Origin: Accumulibacter sp.
GTDB taxonomy: Bacteria > Pseudomonadota > Gammaproteobacteria > Burkholderiales > Rhodocyclaceae
Reading direction: 5' to 3'
Assembly (NCBI GenBank): GCA_031274075.1
Contig: JAISQQ010000384.1
Span: forward strand, 1-7,926
DNA length: 7,926 nucleotides
Shown: piece by piece, positions 5,512-7,926 of the stretch
How positions within the stretch are numbered: position 1 is the stretch's first letter
How the letters are laid out: every line of letters begins with the position of its first letter
The notes under the pieces: model-generated
Told to the model about the DNA's origin: nothing
Seen by the model: only the letters and a program-made list of their open reading frames with translations
Database searches by the model: none
Program-made: the position numbers and the translations under genes

Positions 5512-6302
5512 GCACGGATCTTCCCTTTACACGGCAGGAAATGATGGCCATCGCCACCGGCCGGGAAGTGCGCGACGGCGAGCTGGCGATTTTCGGCGTC
5601 GGCCTCTCGATGCTGGCGGGCTATTTCGCGCAGGCGCATCACGCGCCCAATGTCCGCTCGATCACCGAGGGCGGCGTTTTCGGGGCGACGCCGGTCGGCG
5701 GCCTGCCCTGGGGAATCGAGTGCAACCGCATCTCTTCCAATGCCGTGAGCTTCACCAACGCGCTCGACGCGCTCGGTTTCCTGGTCGCTTCCGGACGTTG
5801 CGACGTCGGCGTGATCGGCGCGGCGCAGGTCGACAAGTTCGGCAACGTCAATACGACCGGAATCTGGGGGCATGAAATCGGCGAACGCTACCACCCGCCC
5901 AAGACCCGCCTGACCGGCGCGGGCGGTGCCAACGACATTGCCAGCGGCGCGCGGCGTTTCATCATCATGGCGGCGCACGAGAAAAAACGCTTCGTCGACC
6001 AGGTCGAATACATCTCTTCGCCGGGCTATCTCGATGGCGTCGACGCGCGCCAGCGCTACGGTTTCACCGGCGGCGGCCCCTCGGCCATCGTCACCACGCT
6101 CGGCATCCTGCGTCCGCACCCGCAAACGAAAGAGTTCGAGCTCGCCGCCTGGTTTCCGTTTTCGAGTGTCGAGGAAATCCGTGCCAACACCGGTTGGGAG
6201 TTGAAAATCGCGAAAGACGCCGCGCCGGCGCCCGAGCCGGACGAAAAGGAACTCTCCGTCCTGCGCCAGGTAGACCAGACGGGCATGCTGCGCAAGAAAT
6301 GA
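5508..6302 (+). CDS. Family I CoA-transferase-like protein, beta subunit (GctB/IpdB-like)
   Basis: This 264-residue partner starts at ATG 5508, with AAGGAG (5495-5500) 7 nt upstream and a 4-bp ATGA overlap with the alpha gene. Family features are ELAIFGVGLSMLAGYFAQAHHAPN (25-48), then SITEGGVFGATPVGG (51-65), GRCDVGVIGAAQVDKFGNVN (96-115) and the glycine-rich TGAGGANDIASGARR (about 134-148). E54 in TEGG lies where the glutamyl-CoA-forming residue of glutaconate CoA-transferase beta subunits (Glu54) is expected, so a true transferase mechanism is possible. IpdAB-type ring-opening hydrolases remain an alternative. The C-terminal half (VEYISSPGYLDG, YGFTGGGPSAIVTTLGIL) is also typical of this family. 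It should form a hetero-oligomer with the preceding product. Confidence 0.87.
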   Translation: MSTDLPFTRQEMMAIATGREVRDGELAIFGVGLSMLAGYFAQAHHAPNVRSITEGGVFGATPVGGLPWGIECNRISSNAVSFTNALDALGFLVASGRCDVGVIGAAQVDKFGNVNTTGIWGHEIGERYHPPKTRLTGAGGANDIASGARRFIIMAAHEKKRFVDQVEYISSPGYLDGVDARQRYGFTGGGPSAIVTTLGILRPHPQTKEFELAAWFPFSSVEEIRANTGWELKIAKDAAPAPEPDEKELSVLRQVDQTGMLRKK

Positions 6303-6341
6303 CCCGTCCGACGATTTGACCACAGCATAAAGGAAAACATC

Positions 6342-7175
6342 ATGGCAGCGAACGCGCAAGAAGCGCCCAATATTCAAGAGCCGCAAGAACCGCAAGAACC
6401 GCTCGTCTCGAAGACACAGGAAAACGGCGTCGTTTACCTGACGCTCAACCGTCCGCGCGCGCGCAACGCGCTCTCGCAGCGGATGATCGAGGTCCTGCTC
6501 GCCGAATTCGACGCCATCGCGGCGGACCCGGGCGCCTTCGTCGTCGTCCTCGCCGGCGCGGGCCCGGCCTTCTGCTCGGGACACGATCTCAAGGAAATGC
6601 GCGCCACCGGCTTTGACCCCGCCTACGCCGAGAAACTTTTCGCTACTTGCGGGAAACTGATGCAGCGCATCGTCTCGCTGCCGCAGCCGGTCATCGCGCG
6701 GGTGCATGGCATCGCCACGGCCGCCGGAACGCAGCTCGTCGCCACCTGCGACCTGGCGATCGCCGCCGATACCACCCGCTTCGCCACGCCCGGCGTCAAC
6801 ATCGGATTCTTCTGTTCCACGCCGATGGTCGCGCTGTCGCGCAACGTCAGTCACAAGCATGCCATGCAGATGCTGTTGACCGGCGACTTTATCGACGCGC
6901 CGACCGCGCTGCGCTTCGGCCTGGTCAACGACATCGTGCCCGAACAGGAACTCGACGCCGCGGTAAACGCGCTGGCGGCAAAAATCGCCTCCAAATCGCG
7001 CCATACGCTGGCCGTCGGCAAGGAAGCCTTCTATCGCCAGGCCGCGGAACCGCAGCTCGCCGCCGCCTACACCTACGCGCAAGGCGTGATGGTGAATAAT
7101 CTCCAGTCGCTCGACGCGCGGGAGGGCATTTCCGCTTTCATCGACAAACGTCCTCCGGTCTGGTGCAATTCCTGA
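6342..7175 (+). CDS. Crotonase-fold enoyl-CoA hydratase/isomerase-like protein, ECHDC3 type
   Basis: This 277-residue protein of the crotonase superfamily starts at ATG 6342 after AAAGGA (6329-6334), 39 nt past the CoA-transferase gene. A low-complexity lead (residues 11-20, with a PQE repeat encoded by two 9-bp units at 6381-6398) precedes the domain (VVYLTLNRPRARNALS, 30-45). CoA-binding/oxyanion segments are AFCSGHDL (76-83) and HGIATAAGTQ (122-131). FATPGVNIGFFCSTPMVALSR (147-167) and the end EGISAFIDKRPPVW are hallmarks of ECHDC3-like proteins. The two catalytic glutamates of classical hydratase (rat Glu144, Glu164) align to Q131 and G151, so ordinary hydration is unlikely. It probably handles a CoA ester made by the preceding enzyme. 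No terminator is evident after it. Confidence 0.85.
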   Translation: MAANAQEAPNIQEPQEPQEPLVSKTQENGVVYLTLNRPRARNALSQRMIEVLLAEFDAIAADPGAFVVVLAGAGPAFCSGHDLKEMRATGFDPAYAEKLFATCGKLMQRIVSLPQPVIARVHGIATAAGTQLVATCDLAIAADTTRFATPGVNIGFFCSTPMVALSRNVSHKHAMQMLLTGDFIDAPTALRFGLVNDIVPEQELDAAVNALAAKIASKSRHTLAVGKEAFYRQAAEPQLAAAYTYAQGVMVNNLQSLDAREGISAFIDKRPPVWCNS

Positions 7176-7279
7176 TCCGCGGCGTTTCGAGGCGCGATCT
7201 TCATTGCATTCCGGAAGCTCATAAAGCATTTTCGGCTTGAATTTCATCGCATGAACCTTGGTTTAGGTCTAGGCGCGTC

Positions 7280-7370
7280 GTCCCGGCGCAAGCCGGGACC
7301 CGGTTCGTTGCTCGAATTCCTGGATTCCGGCCTGCGCCGAAAATTCTTGGATTCCGGCTTGCGCCGGAAT
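7280..7370. repeat. REP-like palindrome cluster (copy 2, inverted, with an extra unit)
   Basis: Three REP-like units occur in the 284-nt spacer between 7175 and 7460. Positions 7280-7299 (GTCCCGGCGCAAGCCGGGAC) form a perfect 8-bp stem with a GCAA loop. Positions 7324-7343 are a degenerate unit. Positions 7351-7370 (ATTCCGGCTTGCGCCGGAAT) form a perfect 8-bp stem with a TTGC loop. The cluster matches the reverse complement of 467-530, including the linker (GGGACCCRGTTCGTT...CTGGATTCCGGC). Here a 27-bp segment is tandemly duplicated (7316-7342 and 7343-7369, 24 of 27 identical). No T-run follows, so an intrinsic terminator is not supported, though the hairpins could protect the 3' end of the operon mRNA. 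The rest of the spacer holds nothing I can identify. Confidence 0.8.
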
Positions 7371-7459
7371 GACGGGAAGGAAATAATCGTGGTCTACACT
7401 AAAACGCAAAACGCTGAAAAGGGAAGAGGGCTGTCTTTCCTATTCGCGGGGAGTTGGGC

Positions 7460-7924
7460 ATGAGCGACATCCTTACCCTGCGGCGGCTACTGCGCCGCGC
7501 GCGTGTGCTGGCCGTCGTCGGGCTTTCCGGCGACTGGTATCGCCCCAGTTTTTTCGCGGCGAAGTACATGCAGCAGCACGGTTATCGGATCGTCCCGGTC
7601 AATCCGAAATATCCCGAGATTCTGGGCGAGAAATGCTATCCCGATCTTCGCTCGATTCCCTTCCCGGTCGACCTCGTCGACGTTTTCCGCAAACCAAAGG
7701 ACTGTGTTCCGATCGCGCGCGACGCGGTGGCCATCGGCGCGCAAACGCTCTGGCTGCAGATCGGCGTGATCAACGAAGAAGCCCGGAAAATCGCCGAGGA
7801 GGCCGGACTGGAAGTGGTCATGGACCGCTGCGTCAAGATCGAATACGCCCGCCTGTTCGGCGGCCTCAACTGGATGGGCGTCAATACCGGCGTCATTTCA
7901 TCGCGCCGGCAGACCGCGCTTTAG
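7460..7924 (+). CDS. CoA-binding Rossmann-fold protein (YccU-type, CoA_binding_2)
   Basis: This 154-residue single-domain protein starts at ATG 7460 with GGGGAG (7448-7453) 6 nt upstream; a TTG two codons earlier lies too close to the SD. The nucleotide-binding opening is VLAVVGLSGDWYRPSFFAAKYM (16-37), followed by GYRIVPVNPKYPEILGEKCYPDL. The family motif TLWLQIGVINEEARKIAEEAGLEVVMDRCVKIEYARL (96-132) is complete, including the conserved Cys124. Relatives are small CoA-binding proteins related to the N-terminal domain of acyl-CoA synthetases; their cellular role is mostly undefined. It lies on the same strand as the operon but behind a 284-nt repeat-bearing gap, so it may be transcribed separately. 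A CoA-related role fits the neighbourhood. The gene is complete and ends two bases before the window edge. Confidence 0.88.
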   Translation: MSDILTLRRLLRRARVLAVVGLSGDWYRPSFFAAKYMQQHGYRIVPVNPKYPEILGEKCYPDLRSIPFPVDLVDVFRKPKDCVPIARDAVAIGAQTLWLQIGVINEEARKIAEEAGLEVVMDRCVKIEYARLFGGLNWMGVNTGVISSRRQTAL

Positions 7925-7926
7925 CG

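Noticed and set aside
5433..7247. A 604-codon open frame on the minus strand
   Set aside because: It lies opposite two well-recognised genes, its translation is rich in Arg, Asp and Gly with no family pattern, and it is an expected by-product of GC-rich codon use.
7351..7370. Intrinsic terminator for the operon
   Set aside because: The hairpin is perfect but is followed by GACGGGAAGG and not a T-run, and the same unit occurs as a dispersed repeat at 467-530.
7395..7400. TACACT as a -10 box for the CoA-binding protein gene
   Set aside because: The region 17 nt upstream is ACGGGA, unlike a -35 box, so a promoter here is not supported.

Overview
The window looks like chromosome from a GC-rich proteobacterium. 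The codon bias is strongly GC-rich, the start sites have Shine-Dalgarno sequences, and the intergenic spaces are full of short palindromic repeats of the kind common in Beta- and Gammaproteobacteria. A betaproteobacterium is my best guess from general style; no gene here fixes the taxon.

Layout. Positions 1-122 hold the last 39 codons of a gene that resembles the tail of Rpn/YhgA-type PD-(D/E)XK nuclease ('putative transposase') proteins. Positions 123-1080 contain no credible gene but are rich in repeats: a long near-perfect stem-loop (340-422), a pair of REP-like palindromes (467-530), a 346-bp MITE-like element with 18-bp terminal inverted repeats and a TTA on each side (547-892, with nested inner palindromes), and an AT-rich leader with heptamer repeats (893-1080). 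Positions 1081-7175 are one compact, same-strand gene run. It encodes a periplasmic substrate-binding protein, an ABC ATPase and a permease of the NitT/TauT (SsuABC/TauABC) type, an exported thioredoxin-fold protein with a CPEC motif, a possible 34-codon small ORF, the alpha and beta subunits of a family I (GctAB/IpdAB-like) CoA-transferase, and a crotonase-fold protein resembling ECHDC3. Positions 7176-7459 are intergenic and carry an inverted, expanded copy of the REP pair. Positions 7460-7924 encode a YccU-type CoA-binding Rossmann protein.

How the genes may work together. Several junctions overlap by GTGA or ATGA and the other gaps are 8-39 nt, so 1081-7175 is very probably one transcript. 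The simplest reading is an import-and-activate module. A small organic anion is bound in the periplasm and imported by the ABC transporter. It is then linked to (or hydrolysed from) CoA by the CoA-transferase-family enzyme and processed by the crotonase. The exported thioredoxin-like protein implies a periplasmic thiol/disulfide step, and the binding protein has an adjacent Cys-Cys pair that could be its partner. The substrate cannot be read from the sequence. I know of no described pathway with exactly this gene set, so this operon is the main candidate for an undescribed system in the window.
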